From: Lytechinus variegatus | Lineage: Eukaryota > Echinodermata > Echinoidea > Temnopleuroida > Toxopneustidae | NCBI RefSeq assembly: GCF_018143015.1 | Contig: NC_054754.1 | Location: 29,029,830 to 29,093,829, forward strand | DNA: 64,000 bases | Direction of reading: 5' to 3' | Shown here: positions 11,478-22,188 of the stretch, in pieces | Layout: each line of letters begins with the position of its first letter | Numbering within the stretch: the first letter of the stretch is position 1 | Notes under the pieces: generated by a model | Seen by the model: the letters and a program-made list of their open reading frames with translations, nothing else | What the model was told of the DNA's origin: nothing | The model's database searches: none | Position numbers and translations under genes: made by a program

Positions 11478-11690
11478 CTCTTCAAATTCAGCTCCTCTGT
11501 AATTATGCTCTCGCAGACAAAGTCCGGAGGGGGCATATAAAAGCGTTCCACCTGTCCATTGATTTGCCTGCCTCCCCCCCACCCCCACTTGGTTTCAGTG
11601 CAATAAATTGAAATATATTTGATTGTTTTTTTTTTTAATTTAGGTGTGTTGGTAGATGACACTCTAGGCACCGTGCCTATTAATTCCTGT
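11478..11690. repeat. Dispersed repeat with GCAGAYRAAGYCCGGAGGGGGCAT head
   Basis: The head GACAAAGTCCGGAGGGGGCAT, then CTTGGTTTC.GTGCAATAA, then GTGTTGGTAGATGACAC, match the head of the element starting at 24934. The GGTAGATGA part also matches blocks near 21030, 21175 and 21430. Family unknown. Confidence 0.45.
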
Positions 11691-12582
11691 GTTAAAAAAG
11701 TGAGTGCACGCGAATTAAAAGTTGGACTTAAATTACTAGATTTTAACATGGAACTCCATTAAGAAAACTATTTTTAATTAGTCCCTAGATACTACTTCTT
11801 TTCTTGGGGTATTGAAGCCTATTCGTCCAGAACTTGCTCAACTTTTGCGAATAGCCTTGTCGCCATAGGGTTGTACACATCCTTGTTTAATACTGATTGT
11901 CACGTGACACGGCAATGTGTGTGTGTCGTTAGGCTGTTTGGCCTGTATTCAAGGCGTTCTATCCGTTATGATTTTATATTGAAGCAGAATACATCAGGTA
12001 TAGGCCCATGTCAAGTCAAATCGATACAGGGATCGAGGAGGGGGGAGGGGTAGAGCAAAAAATTCCCAGTCACATGGATTGAAAATGATATTTTTTAATG
12101 ATTGTTCATGCATTAGGGCAAACCCCTGTGTGGCAGGAGCATGATGAGTAAAAAAAATGAAATAGTAGAAAGAAAGAGGCCGAAACATATGGCACGTGGG
12201 AATGAAGTTGCTTTATATGTTCCAAGCGAATGAAGCAAGCGAGAAAAAACCTTTCGTGCAAATCTAAATTTGAGACAGATATCTTACCTTACACTTTTCC
12301 TAATTTTGGTTTCTTTAATTCCCTTCATTTTTTTATATCTTGGTTGTACGTAGAACATTCGGGGGGCATGCACTGGGCATAACCCTGGCTTGTGTACCCC
12401 AGTGCTAAATCAGCAGGTGGGTTTTGATATCTCTGGATATTTAGCAATTTTAAAACTTTTTATAGAATGGATGAGAAAATCCCTGCAATCTGATTGGTTG
12501 AGAGCAATGCAAAAATTTTACTGGGCTGCATGAACGATATCCCGATAATCAAAACGCAACGATATCCACTGTAAACAAGCAA
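11691..12582. other. Intergenic, nothing firm
   Basis: Unique-looking AT-rich sequence between the HSD17B8 upstream repeats and the LINE tail. No gene is supported. The stretch near 12480-12510 contains CTGATTGGTTGAGAGC, a word common in dispersed repeats. Confidence 0.4.
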
Positions 12583-12650
12583 TCTTCTTCTTCTTCTTCT
12601 GTATCCTTCCTCCGCTGTATCGGAGATCCGCAGTTTGATACTGCATTAAT
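12583..12650 (-). other. LINE A 3' terminal hairpins and (GAA)n tail
   Basis: Reading the minus strand, GCAG/CTGC (12641-12644 with 12630-12633) and CTCCG/CGGAG (12621-12625 with 12610-12614) form two small stem-loops just before the (GAA)6 tail. Short 3' stem-loops are recognition sites for the RT in several LINE clades. Confidence 0.5.
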
Positions 12651-12657
12651 GGTAGCG

Positions 12658-13047
12658 TTACATATTTTGACGTGAGAGTAAGGTAGATCGAGAGAGGTGA
12701 ATCTTATGCAAGAAATTTAAGACAAGTAGGTTAAGGTCGTTTCTGGAGGAATCTGCTAATTCGACGTCAGGTAGAAACAGGACGGAAGTGGTAAATTGTT
12801 GTGGTTCTTGATCATTGAAATACACAGAAAAATACTGCAGTTCCTCGTCTTCTTTTATTAAGTGTAGAAGTGTTTTCCTGTGTGTGCTAAACGCTGGGCA
12901 TTCTCCAACAAAATGTACAACGCTTTCCAGTTCGGAGTGGCAGAATTTGCAGGACGTTGTGGTACTTTGATTCAGAGAGAATAATCTTCTATTCGTTGGG
13001 TATGTACTGCAGGATAATTGAGCTCTGATGGATATAGCTTCCCTCAA
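12658..13047 (-). pseudogene. LINE A ORF2, C-terminal CCHC zinc-finger part
   Basis: This 130-residue frame contains CKFCHSELESVVHFVGEC, a CX2CX8HX4C finger as found at the C-terminus of many LINE ORF2 proteins, where it helps bind the template RNA. It is in the same frame as the endonuclease but shifted from the RT part, which stops at 13044. The reading SLLREAISIRAQL continues naturally from the RT text QVSSVL across the junction. One base has been lost at about 13045-13060. It has no start codon of its own. Confidence 0.8.
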
Positions 13048-14939
13048 GAGAGAACGCTGGAGACTTGCTTTGGGTAATAATTCTTTTTATTACGTTGGGT
13101 CATGCCCGACCATAGACTTAGAGAAGATTTTTTAGCAACTGCAATTTCAAGGGCTGCATAGTGTTGTTTATAAATTTTTCCCATTGCTAGCTTCTTCCAT
13201 ACTTTATATGGAATGCGCTCTCTAAGGATGTTAGTGAGACTTGGAAGCTCATAACTATTGAGAATTTTTATCCAGCGTCTTACCAATGGTGTATTGTTTG
13301 CTATACCATTCAATAGGATTCTTCTTTCAGTGCGCTCGTCTGAAAGGCTTGCATATTGCCCAAGTAAGAGAAGAATTTCATAGTCGATTCGCTTATCCAT
13401 TGGAAGGATATCTAGCAATAAATAAACAATTTCGTCAGCCGCACTCCTTGGCAAACCAAGCACTCTTTTAAAAAGAAAAGATTGAGCCTTGTTCAGACGG
13501 GACAGCATGTAGTTGGTAAGTTGGATAATCTGAATCCCATACAGCATTCTTGGTATACAGAACATTTTCCAAAGATGAGTACATATTGGTGGCAGCAGGC
13601 GTAGAGTTCCTTGCTTTGTTCCAGTAAGCGAGAAGAAGGTGTTATATCCCTTTGATATGATGTCATTGGTGTGATCAATATTACAATTGCTTTTTATTAT
13701 GCCAAGGTGTGGGTGCTCTCTGCTTTCCTTGATCGTCATTCCTCCCATTTTCCACTCGATTGAACTTACACTGGTTGATGTTTTTTTGTTTATTACTACT
13801 ACGGCACTTTTTTGTGGATTAATTTTATATCTCCAGGCACAGGAATAATTGAAGGTGAGGTCCAGCATTGATTGGAGTTCACGAGGGCATGTACTGATAA
13901 GAGCAACATCATCTGCTAGTACTATCACTCCCATGTAGCAACCGTTAATAGAGCATCCTAGACAAGCATTCCTTAGTGATTTGATCAGGCCGTCGATGAA
14001 GACTGTATATAAGGTGGGAGAGAGCACACTTCCCTGTTTTACACCTTGAAGGATTTGAAAAGGAGAGCTGACTTTTCCTTCCCACATGACTCTACTGGTA
14101 CTACCATTGTAGAATTCTTCCAGTGTAGATAACAGAGATTCATGGAGGCCTAGGTTTTGAAGCTTAGAAAATAGGCCTTTATGCCAAACGATGTCAAATG
14201 CTTTCTGTGCATCAAGAAGAGCAAGATATGTTGTGCATTTCTTGGCAGAGTTCAGTTGGATTATTAATTCCAGTGAGGATGCAGTAAGGAGGCAAGATTT
14301 GCCTTTCTGGAATCCAAATTGTAACTGGTCTGGGACATCATTTATTGCAAGTGGAATTTCTAGTTGAGATTTGATGAGCATTTCCAAAACTTTACCAATT
14401 GTTGAAGAAACTGTTATGCCTCGGTAGTTTGAAGGATCTTTAACATCTTTTCCTTTTCCTTTGTGAACTGGGACTATAAGGCCGGACTTCAAAGGTTCAG
14501 GAATATACTTTAGGGATATACATCGATTGAAGAGGGCGAGGAGTAATTTCCGAGCTATTGGGCCAAGATATATAAGATGCTCAGGAGATATATTATCAGG
14601 TCCTGCAGCTTTTTGTTTCTTGAGAGAGTTAATAGCTTCATCTAGATCTTTTGAAGTAGAGGGTTGAAGTGGTTGATTCAGATTGTCCTGGAACGGGCGA
14701 GTGGGGAAGGCTTCATCTATTTCAGGCGGAGAAGAGGCATTTATATAATCCGGTTTAGCAAGATCTGAGAAATATGTGTTGAAGCCATCTAAAACTGCCT
14801 CTCCTTCATACGTTGTACCCCTATAAGACAGTGTGTCGGTAGACCGAGATCCTTTGGTGCGTTTGACAAGCCTATAGAAGAGTTTGTCATTGCTACCTTT
14901 AGCATCCTCAATTTCTGAAAGGAGATTATTGTGACACAT
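13044..14939 (-). pseudogene. LINE A ORF2, reverse transcriptase part
   Basis: The RT domain copies element RNA at the nicked target. Visible motifs in order: SNYRGITVSST, LQFGFQKGKSCLLT, LLDAQKAFDIVWH (first Asp), GVKQGSVLSPTLY, and LADDVALIS carrying the catalytic DD pair. Thumb and connection text follow. No catalytic residue is missing. The first Met (14939) is not the true start. The same frame is open upstream to about 15090 and joins the endonuclease across a run of seven A on the coding strand (plus 15082-15088), where one base too few or too many shifts the frame. Confidence 0.9.
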
Positions 14940-15063
14940 CCTCCGTGCTTGCCTGATGCTACTTCTAAAAAGACGTTTGGTATATATATGCTTGATCCAG
15001 AGAGGGTCCTTGCCTTTTGGTTTCCCGCTGGCCCTCCAGAGACGCCAATAATGTTGAGATTGT

Positions 15064-16125
15064 TTATAACATGCCTCTACCTTTTTTTGTCCACTCTCTT
15101 TTCCCTTTCCTTTTTCTTTTCTGACGGCCCTTTGAGTGTGGTAGAGTTAGTGATACCTTCAGCATTTCTTTGCTAAGTTGATCAAGCAACAAGTCAATTT
15201 TAGTCGGATCCAAACACATTGTAGGAAGATTATAGAAAAGTTTCTTTGATATTTGTTCCATAGGAAGAGTATAGAGATGGTGCCGCTGGTCTGCACTGCA
15301 CTGATGCCAAAATATCTTAGGACGAAGTATAGACTTTCCAGATCCTCCAGTAATGCGATCAGGTATATCATGATCTACTTGATAATTGGCTAAAAGTGGT
15401 AGTGAAAATGTCACTTTAACCGGTGTGTGGTCAGAGGTGTTTAGAGGATCATCATGCTCAATAAGAAGGTCAGAGAAGCAGTTTTCTAGTTTTGCAGGTA
15501 TTATAAAGTCATCAATGTATGAATGTCGTAAACCATCATCTGATTGGAAGGTGTACAGCTCCTTTTTATTTTGGAGAGATGACAAGTTAATCATGTTCTC
15601 ACTAATCAGAAATTCCTTTAGAATACGTTTTGTAGGTTTCTTGCACGATGCATTTGTCAGATCAGCATTCAGATCTCCACCAAGTATAATCAAGGCCTCT
15701 TTATGAGTTGTTTCGATGTGGGATATGGTAGAGAGCATATGATGATACTCAGAAATACTATTGGCATCAACATCACACGGAAAGTATCCATTGCAGATAA
15801 TTAAATGCGAGTTTGATGGCTCATGGAGTAGATCTGTAATGACTAATCTTTGTGATTGAGATTCTATCTTTGTTGCTTTCCAAGAGCTTGATGTTCTGAT
15901 GAATGTAGCTACTCCACCCTTTGCTCTCCTTCTTGGTAGTGGTAACGATGAGTTATTTTGCTGTGATATACTAAAGACTTGGAAGTTATCATTGATATTA
16001 GCAAGCTCATTAAGGTCCCAATGGTAAAGCCAGTGTTCTTGAATTAATAGGATATCCAATTCTTCTAATAGACGTGATATGAAAGCATTGTTAGACTGTG
16101 CCCCCCTGCAGTTGAAGGTTCCCAT
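15064..16125 (-). CDS. LINE A ORF2 start: AP-like endonuclease
   Basis: The 353-residue frame starts MGTFNCRGAQSN, the usual opening of an APE endonuclease. Catalytic-site words are present: QEHWL (Glu), GGDLNAD (Asp/Asn), YIDDFI and TSDHTPV (Asp-His). This enzyme nicks chromosomal DNA to prime reverse transcription. The ATG lies 2 nt after the ORF1 stop (TAA-GA-ATG), which suggests termination-reinitiation. The frame ends early at 15064, just past the A7 run described for the RT part. Confidence 0.9.
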   Translation of the reverse strand: MGTFNCRGAQSNNAFISRLLEELDILLIQEHWLYHWDLNELANINDNFQVFSISQQNNSSLPLPRRRAKGGVATFIRTSSSWKATKIESQSQRLVITDLLHEPSNSHLIICNGYFPCDVDANSISEYHHMLSTISHIETTHKEALIILGGDLNADLTNASCKKPTKRILKEFLISENMINLSSLQNKKELYTFQSDDGLRHSYIDDFIIPAKLENCFSDLLIEHDDPLNTSDHTPVKVTFSLPLLANYQVDHDIPDRITGGSGKSILRPKIFWHQCSADQRHHLYTLPMEQISKKLFYNLPTMCLDPTKIDLLLDQLSKEMLKVSLTLPHSKGRQKRKRKGKREWTKKGRGML

Positions 16126-16127
16126 TC

Positions 16128-17570
16128 TTAGTTGTTTTCCTTGTTGTTTTCTAGTAAGTGGAGACTTGTGGAGGTTAAGTGTAGTATTTGTTGGTGTTGG
16201 GCTCTCAGTGCTTGGCGAATGACAGGGTCTGTAGTGGATAGGGGTAGTGCTAGAAGATTTATTGTATACATCACTGCCTGGTAAGTGTTCTCCATTAGAG
16301 TTTTGTGGTCGGCGGTTGAGGCTCGGCCCTGCCGAAAATCCTGTTGCTTTGGTGAAGGTGTTAGGTTGGAGGCCTCCTGATTCAGTTCTTGAGTGACTGA
16401 TGATCTATCTTTCGTGATGCTGTTATCCTGTTGTTTCCTGGGCTGTTGTAATTCAAGGCATTCTTGAAGAGATATTGGGCTGAGGGGCCTAGAGGTGTGG
16501 TAGTGGCTGTTTCTATTTTTCTTTCTCTGAGGTAGATCTGAATCATTGGTATCATGACGAGAGTTACTCTGCTCTTGACCATCTTTAACCTTGTCTGCAT
16601 AAGATACAAACTGTGCCTGCATATCGTTTATCTCTCTTGCTGTATCCTGTTGAGTTTTTGATGTTACATAACTTGTTTGTGCTGGCCATTGTTCATTATA
16701 GTTGACTGCACTTTGCCTTCTTTCATTTGAATGGAACTTGGTGTTTTGACTCTTCCTGTTATTATTATTTATTCCTTTGCTGACATATGGATGGTTTGGT
16801 TTCCTTCTGATGAATTCTGGGTGTTTCTTTTTCACACTGAAGGGAGGTTGAGCCTGAATACTAGTATCATAGTTAGAAGCCTTGTCTGAGCTGGTATCGT
16901 CAGATAAGAAGCATTCATCAATCAATGGAGAAAATGAGTTCCTGATGGGTATTCTATCTCTAGTATTACATGTAGATGTTCTCCTTTTCATCTGACCTTT
17001 AGGCTCATTTCTGACTCTAGAAGTTGACTTTGAGGTATGTTGCAGGGGAGGATTCTCATTCATCATAAGATCAACTCCTTGTTGAAGGCACTGTGCATAT
17101 ATGAAGTCGAGTTGAAGTTGTAAGTCATACACTGTATCATCCCGATCTTTTACAGCCTTCTCTAATTTATGAATGTAGTGATCTTTCTGTTTAAGTAGAT
17201 TCTGATCATTAAAACGCAGATCTTGTAACTGCTTGATTTCTCTGGTAGACTCCCCCATCTGCCTGTGAAGACTCTCATTTTCGCTCATGGTCAGGCTAGT
17301 AAGTGATCTCTGAACTTTGAGGTCTTCTCTCAATCGATCTTTTTCTTTTTTCATTTTGAAACAATGAGTGCAGGGACCTGTAGAATCTGAAGAGTCTTGA
17401 CTTTGATTGACATTATTACTCTTCTTGAGTAATTTTTCCCCTTCTGGCTCTAACTGCTCTACTGGAGAGATGATGGAGGGGGACTGGTTAGCATTAGGAA
17501 CTGGGTCAGGAGTACCAGATTCTTCTTCCAAAAAATCGCCCGAAAAGGTCATTGTGATGTCATCGCGCAT
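16128..17570 (-). CDS. LINE A ORF1 protein
   Basis: Intact 480-residue frame. Residues about 80-155 form a strongly heptad-like coiled coil (LREDLKVQRSLTSLTMSENE and on). It is preceded by a single CTHC pair and followed by a basic, Ser/Asn/Gln-rich region. There are no CCHC knuckles and no clear RRM, so it differs from I- or L1-type ORF1. By position it is the RNA-binding ORF1 protein of the element. It ends in ENNKENN directly before the ORF2 start. The homologous family was not recognised. Confidence 0.8.
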   Translation of the reverse strand: MRDDITMTFSGDFLEEESGTPDPVPNANQSPSIISPVEQLEPEGEKLLKKSNNVNQSQDSSDSTGPCTHCFKMKKEKDRLREDLKVQRSLTSLTMSENESLHRQMGESTREIKQLQDLRFNDQNLLKQKDHYIHKLEKAVKDRDDTVYDLQLQLDFIYAQCLQQGVDLMMNENPPLQHTSKSTSRVRNEPKGQMKRRTSTCNTRDRIPIRNSFSPLIDECFLSDDTSSDKASNYDTSIQAQPPFSVKKKHPEFIRRKPNHPYVSKGINNNNRKSQNTKFHSNERRQSAVNYNEQWPAQTSYVTSKTQQDTAREINDMQAQFVSYADKVKDGQEQSNSRHDTNDSDLPQRKKNRNSHYHTSRPLSPISLQECLELQQPRKQQDNSITKDRSSVTQELNQEASNLTPSPKQQDFRQGRASTADHKTLMENTYQAVMYTINLLALPLSTTDPVIRQALRAQHQQILHLTSTSLHLLENNKENN

Positions 17571-17580
17571 GTACTGTTAC

Positions 17581-18035
17581 CGTCACTTGTTTACGTCAAA
17601 ATTTGAATTTCGATCAAAGCAGAATGAATCAAAGGATGCAAAATGATCTGTAAGTACAAATACGGTACCGTAAATTGTCATTGGGATTAAAACTGCCCAC
17701 ATACTCGTTAGTTGAGAAGTCCAGACATACATGTACGATCTAACGTTAGATCTATACTGCCCTGGGCTGGCTGTGCACAGCCAAATATCCACTGCAGGCC
17801 CAGGCAGGCGCTGGCCCCCGGCGCGGCCCGCATACACACACACAGCTACATGTATTGGAGGTCGGAGGCTGCCTCAACTGCTCAAGATATAGTCAATGCA
17901 AAGCTGTATGTATCTGGCATTTTGGGTATAACAATATCTTTGTGGCAACATTATCCAGTTAAGCCCATATTTATGTTGTCCAGGGTTATCAAAGTGTCTG
18001 CGCTCTGCATGCTGCATTAGATTTTGGAATTTTCA
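17581..18035. other. LINE A 5' flank, no gene
   Basis: May contain the LINE A 5' UTR, whose end I could not define. The stretch 17760-17840 is GC-rich. No coding feature is supported. Confidence 0.35.
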
Positions 18036-18037
18036 TG

Positions 18038-18140
18038 CATCGATCCGGTAAATAAATCATGCGTCCGGTAAATAAATCATGCGTCCGGTAAAAAAAATCA
18101 TGTGTCCGGTAAATTAAATTTACCGGACGCATGAAATTAT
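18038..18140. repeat. Short tandem repeat ending in a palindrome
   Basis: Four copies of a 20-21-bp unit, CATGCGTCCGGTAAATAAAT, run into its own reverse complement. TCCGGTAAATT and AATTTACCGGA pair around 18105-18130. Confidence 0.6.
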
Positions 18141-18203
18141 CATGCATCCAGTAAATCATTAATTTTTGTGGTTTATTAAAAAAAAATTCCATTCTATAAA
18201 ACA

Positions 18204-18299
18204 GATGATGCATGGGTTTCTTTCGTGGGTCAGTGGAACTGTGTGCATGTGGTTACCTTGTACACAGAGTTCCTACTGACCCACTCTAACGCATCATTT
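18204..18299. repeat. Imperfect hairpin, about 40-bp arms
   Basis: GATGATGCATGGGTT...GGGTCAGTGGAACTGTGTGCA pairs with TGTACACAGAGTTCCTACTGACCC...AACGCATCATT. The arms are about 40 bp with a few mismatches and a short loop. It could fold in RNA or be a MITE remnant. Confidence 0.6.
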
Positions 18300-18824
18300 G
18301 TATATAGATGGCTACTATTTTTTATTAAATCGCGAGTGTAGACCTAAATGTAATTATAGAAAAACATTTCGTTAAGGTTTTTATTTTTTTGACCCCCCCC
18401 CATAAAAGAAGGAAAAACAATTATAAACGAAGTTATAATATACACCCCTTTAATGATTTCGCTTTTTCTTCTCTCTTTTCCCCTCCTTTTTTTGGGGGGG
18501 ACCTTTTCGGGGGGCACCACCCCTAGCCATGCGCCACCAAATAAAGAGACGAGCGAGCAAAACTTTTGTCACCCAATACAAATATCAATTTTGTGATATA
18601 TTTTGACACTACATTTGGGATGATTCTCGCATGAATTTTTCTTTCATTTGCTTTTTTATGGCCGTTTATTTCCCAGTCTTCCCTTTCTCCCCCCCCCCCT
18701 CTCTCTTTCTTTCTTTCCTTTTCTCTTATCTGGATTTTTTTTCCGGTGAAATCCACTAGGGATCAAGGGCCAGCCTGCATGCCCCTGCAGCGGTTTACGC
18801 CTCTGCCGTGGTATACGCATGATC

Positions 18825-19567
18825 TTAACCCTAAAAAGACTGAATCAGCCCCCCCCTCGACATTTTTCGTGATAAATCCGCCGCGCAAATCTTTTTGACC
18901 GCGTTGCTCGCTGACTTTTTACTTTCAAGTCTCGCGCAACTTTTGAGACCAAAATTGTGACCCCCGGGTACACAGTTTCGAAATTACGCAACATTTCGTT
19001 CCTGCATGCAGACCCAAAATTACTCAAAAACGTGAATTTGTGTACAAATCCAATACAAATAGTGTTTTTAGCCAAAATTCATAAATGTATTATTATTTTT
19101 CCTTTTACTGCTTAAAATCAATTTATTTTATCTTTTTCATGGTCAAAATAAAGTCCCTGACAATTTCCATTGAAAAAACAATGAAAAACAAAGTCGAAAA
19201 ACAATGAAATACATAAGAAATTTAGAAAACAATAGAATACATAAGAAAATAAACATGTTGAAATTTTTAAAAAATAAATTTGATCAGATGCCTATCTAGA
19301 GTAGGTGAAACAAAAATTAGCATTTCAGGGGCATTTTTTTATTAATTAGAGCAAACTAATGATTTTACGCAAAAATTAGCATAATTAATGAAACATGAGA
19401 TTTTTTGCATAATTTGATGTGATAATTTGGTAGATTATGCCATGGGTAATGTGTGCCAATTTTCGTCGCGATCGCGCAATCGACGTCCGAGATCATAAGG
19501 GGGCGCTGAATCAGCCCCCTCCCCAGTCTTCTTAGGCATCGAAATAGCCCAGTCTATTTAGGGTTAA
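18825..19567. mobile_element. piggyBac-like MITE, copy 1
   Basis: The element is bounded by TTAA on both sides. The left end TTAACCCTAAAAAGACTG faces, in reverse complement, TTAACCCTAAATAGACTG. TTAA target duplication with CCCTA..AAAGA ends is the piggyBac hallmark. It is 743 bp and carries no transposase. GGGGGCTGATTCAGC-type words lie next to both ends. Further copies are at 25681-26336, 27381-28123 and 33945-34613. Confidence 0.75.
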
Positions 19568-19639
19568 TCATGATTAAAACTAGAGGTAAATCCAAGATTT
19601 TCCAAAGTAGGGGGGGGGAGTGGGGTGAATTTTCTCAAG

Positions 19640-20000
19640 TACAATTAGACAACTCCCAAAAAAGGTTCTCACTTAAAAAAAAAACCGGTCATTTTGTCTC
19701 ACGTGAAGTGATGGTCACTAAAAATGAAAGTCATTTCGTTCGCGTGATATTCGGCAAGCTCCCCCCAAAAAAATAAATAAGAAAAGGGAAAGTCATTTTG
19801 TCCATGTTATATTTGGCAACCCCCCCAAAAAAAAATTAAAATTAAAAAAAAGGTTTTAACTGTAATAATGATCGAAGGTAATTTTGTCTTGCGTAAAATT
19901 TGACAAATGAAAAATAAGATTGTCACTAAAAAAATGAATGTAATTTTGACCCACATAAAATTTGGCAAGCCCCCCCCCAAAAAAAAATGAAAAGGTTTTA
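19640..20000. repeat. Diverged minisatellite, about 75-80-bp unit
   Basis: Units contain AAAGTCATTTTGTC, then a variable part, then TTTGGCAAGCCCCCCCAAAAAAA. Three to five copies are visible, with C-runs at 19762, 19819 and 19975. No coding value. Confidence 0.55.
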
Positions 20001-20582
20001 ACAAGCAAAAAAAAGGCTAAAAAGAGAAAGAAGAGACAAGAATATGAACGAAATATATCCCCATTACAAATAATGCTGTGATCATCATAAGGGAGGGGTC
20101 GCATAACTAATATAATTCCAAAATATTTACTATAAATCTCAATAGGGGGATCGTGTAGAAATGCTCACCAACAGTGAGCATTAATATAATCCATTTTAAT
20201 TTCAACTAATTTTATAAAGTATTAAATGTCTTCCCACCAAATGAAAGTCATATCGCATAACTCCAATTTGTATTAAGGCGTACATTTACCAAAGTCTTGG
20301 GTTTGAAATCAGATTCAGAACAGCATTGTCCAACCGGCAACCCATATTTTGGGTAATGTCGCCTATGAGGTCCAAACATTAACATTAATCATTGGTACTA
20401 GGAGTGTGTGTGTGTATTTTGAGTTTTTGACAGACGTATATCAATCAGGTTTGATTATTTACGTCTGGGACCGACCTTTAATGTCACAATCCGAAAGACG
20501 TGATCAGGGCTCGAACCTCTGCATCAATGTGTAACTTCCCCACAGCTTGGAGTGGGTGACACCATAGGAGTGGATGACACCA
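20001..20582. other. Intergenic, nothing recognised
   Basis: AT-rich sequence with no supported gene or repeat. Confidence 0.4.
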
Positions 20583-20925
20583 TAGTAATAATAATAATAA
20601 TATTCCACATATTTATATAGCGCTTAATGCATCGGAACGACGTCTCTAAGAGACTAAGCGCTTTCCAGACTCAGTATTACCACGGTCATCAGAACCTTGT
20701 ATGCCTGCGTACAATGTATGCACCTTCTCCACTCCCTGGGGAGCACTCCAACAAGAGTTCCAAGACTCAATTGCTAGGCATACTACATTATACATAGGCT
20801 TTCACATCCTACCAGGTACCCATTTAACACCTGGTGGAGAGTGGCAAAGTGGATTAACGCCTTGCCAAAGGACGCTAGTCCATGGCGGGATTCGAACACA
20901 CGACCCTCTGATAGTACAGGCCAAG
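20583..20925 (-). repeat. tRNA-derived SINE, copy B
   Basis: On the minus strand: B box GTTCGAATCCC (20887-20897), then CCTTTGGCAAGGCGTTAATC, a TGTTGGAGTGCTCCCCAGGG block, AAGCGCTTAGTC, GCGCTATATAAATATG, and an (ATT)n tail at 20583-20602. This is the best preserved copy of the family seen at 2505, 57486 and 60302. The tRNA head is slightly truncated. Confidence 0.75.
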
Positions 20926-20929
20926 TTTG

Positions 20930-21480
20930 AATTTGGAGTCGGCAGGTCAAAACACATTAAATATGCAATTTAGTTTCCGCATGATGTCTTTTTTATGAGT
21001 TATGAAATATTCTACTTATTTGAACAAATTTGGGTGTGTAGGTAGATGATACCAATACAGGCTAAGTTCGAATTCGGAATATGCTGGTCAAAGATCACAG
21101 CTCATTAAATATGCGAGTTGGATTCCTCACGATATCTTATCAAAAAGTCATCAGATTTTTTAAATTTGGGTGTGTTGGTAGATGATGATGCACAGCATTT
21201 ATATAGTGCCATATATCTGTTAAAGACATTCCAAGGCGTATTGGAGGAGCCAGCCAATCTGGGTCGCCTACAAGGGTGCGCACACAGAACTGTGACCCGC
21301 AGGTATCTCCTCCCAATTACTGGTTGGGGGTATCCAGGTGGACCACTACACTGGGTCATAATATGCGAGTTGGTTTCCTCATAATAACTTATAAATATTC
21401 AACAGATTTTTTTTAAATGGGTGTTTAGGTAGATGACACCAAAATACAGGCTGAGATCGAATTAAGAGTCGGTCGAAGCT
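20930..21480. repeat. Nested copies of a GGTGTGTTGGTAGATGA repeat
   Basis: A block containing CAGGCTAAGTTCGAATT, AATATGCGAGTTGG and GGTAGATGA occurs three times (about 20930-21050, 21060-21190, 21350-21480). Between the last two is a 190-bp insertion (21185-21360) starting CAGCATTTATATAGTGCC. Family unknown; related to 11478 and 24934. Confidence 0.5.
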
Positions 21481-22188
21481 AATTAACGGCTATGCGAGAT
21501 CAGCTCATAAAGAGAGTTGCATGTGTCATACATGTACCTTGATTTTCTGCTGCACGGCGGCATAAAAAGTACCCTTGAGTGGCCTAGCCCGAGGACTATG
21601 TCACAATTGTCATGAATATTCATTACATGGGCTGATGATATCACATCCCACTTTCCTTTTCCTTGATAGTTAATATTGTACACAAAATTATAATTGCTTC
21701 ATTTTGTCATGTGTAATTGATATGTCTCCATTCTAATTAAGTAAGTTGCTGTGATCCAATTGTTACTTTTTTTAATAAACCTAATTTCATACAAAATGCA
21801 AAAGAACAAGTGGGGGTATGACATCAGTTTGCTCACTGAATATTCATGCATGCCCAGAACTGTTCCACAGGAATATATTTTAAATTCAACAACTGTGCTA
21901 TTTTCCGATTTTGATCAAATTTCCAGCATTTTTCTCTGTGAATTTTACTCTATTTCTTGAGACATAATCAATTATGAATATCTTCAACCCGGAGCAATCA
22001 TGTTGGTATTGGAATAATGTTACATGTAGGCCTATTAAGCACTAACACCTATTGTTCTACTTGGCCCGGCCAGAGGCAAGACTTCCAGATTGATGCTCTT
22101 TCAAGAATTGAATTACATCCTGGATAGAAATTATGAGCTTGTCTTGTAATGGTTTGGGGATGAAGGGATCAGACCAGTGCCGTAACTA

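Larger units (their letters stand above)
12583..17580 (-). mobile_element. Near-intact APE-type non-LTR retrotransposon (LINE A)
   Basis: In minus-strand order it holds ORF1 (16128-17570), ORF2 endonuclease (15064-16125), ORF2 reverse transcriptase (13044-14939), a C-terminal CCHC finger (12658-13047), a short 3' UTR and a (GAA)n tail at 12583-12600. The two ORFs are 2 nt apart. ORF2 is interrupted only by two single-base frame changes, so the copy is young. ORF1 is a coiled-coil protein without zinc knuckles and there is no RNase H. The clade is undecided (CR1/L2/Rex1-like). The 5' end and target duplication were not found. Confidence 0.9.

Noticed and set aside
15386-15706. 106-codon plus-strand frame
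   Set aside because: Antisense shadow of the LINE A endonuclease.
12560-17610. Target duplication of LINE A from GTAAACAAG and CTTGTTTAC
   Set aside because: The two words are in opposite orientation, so they are not a duplication.
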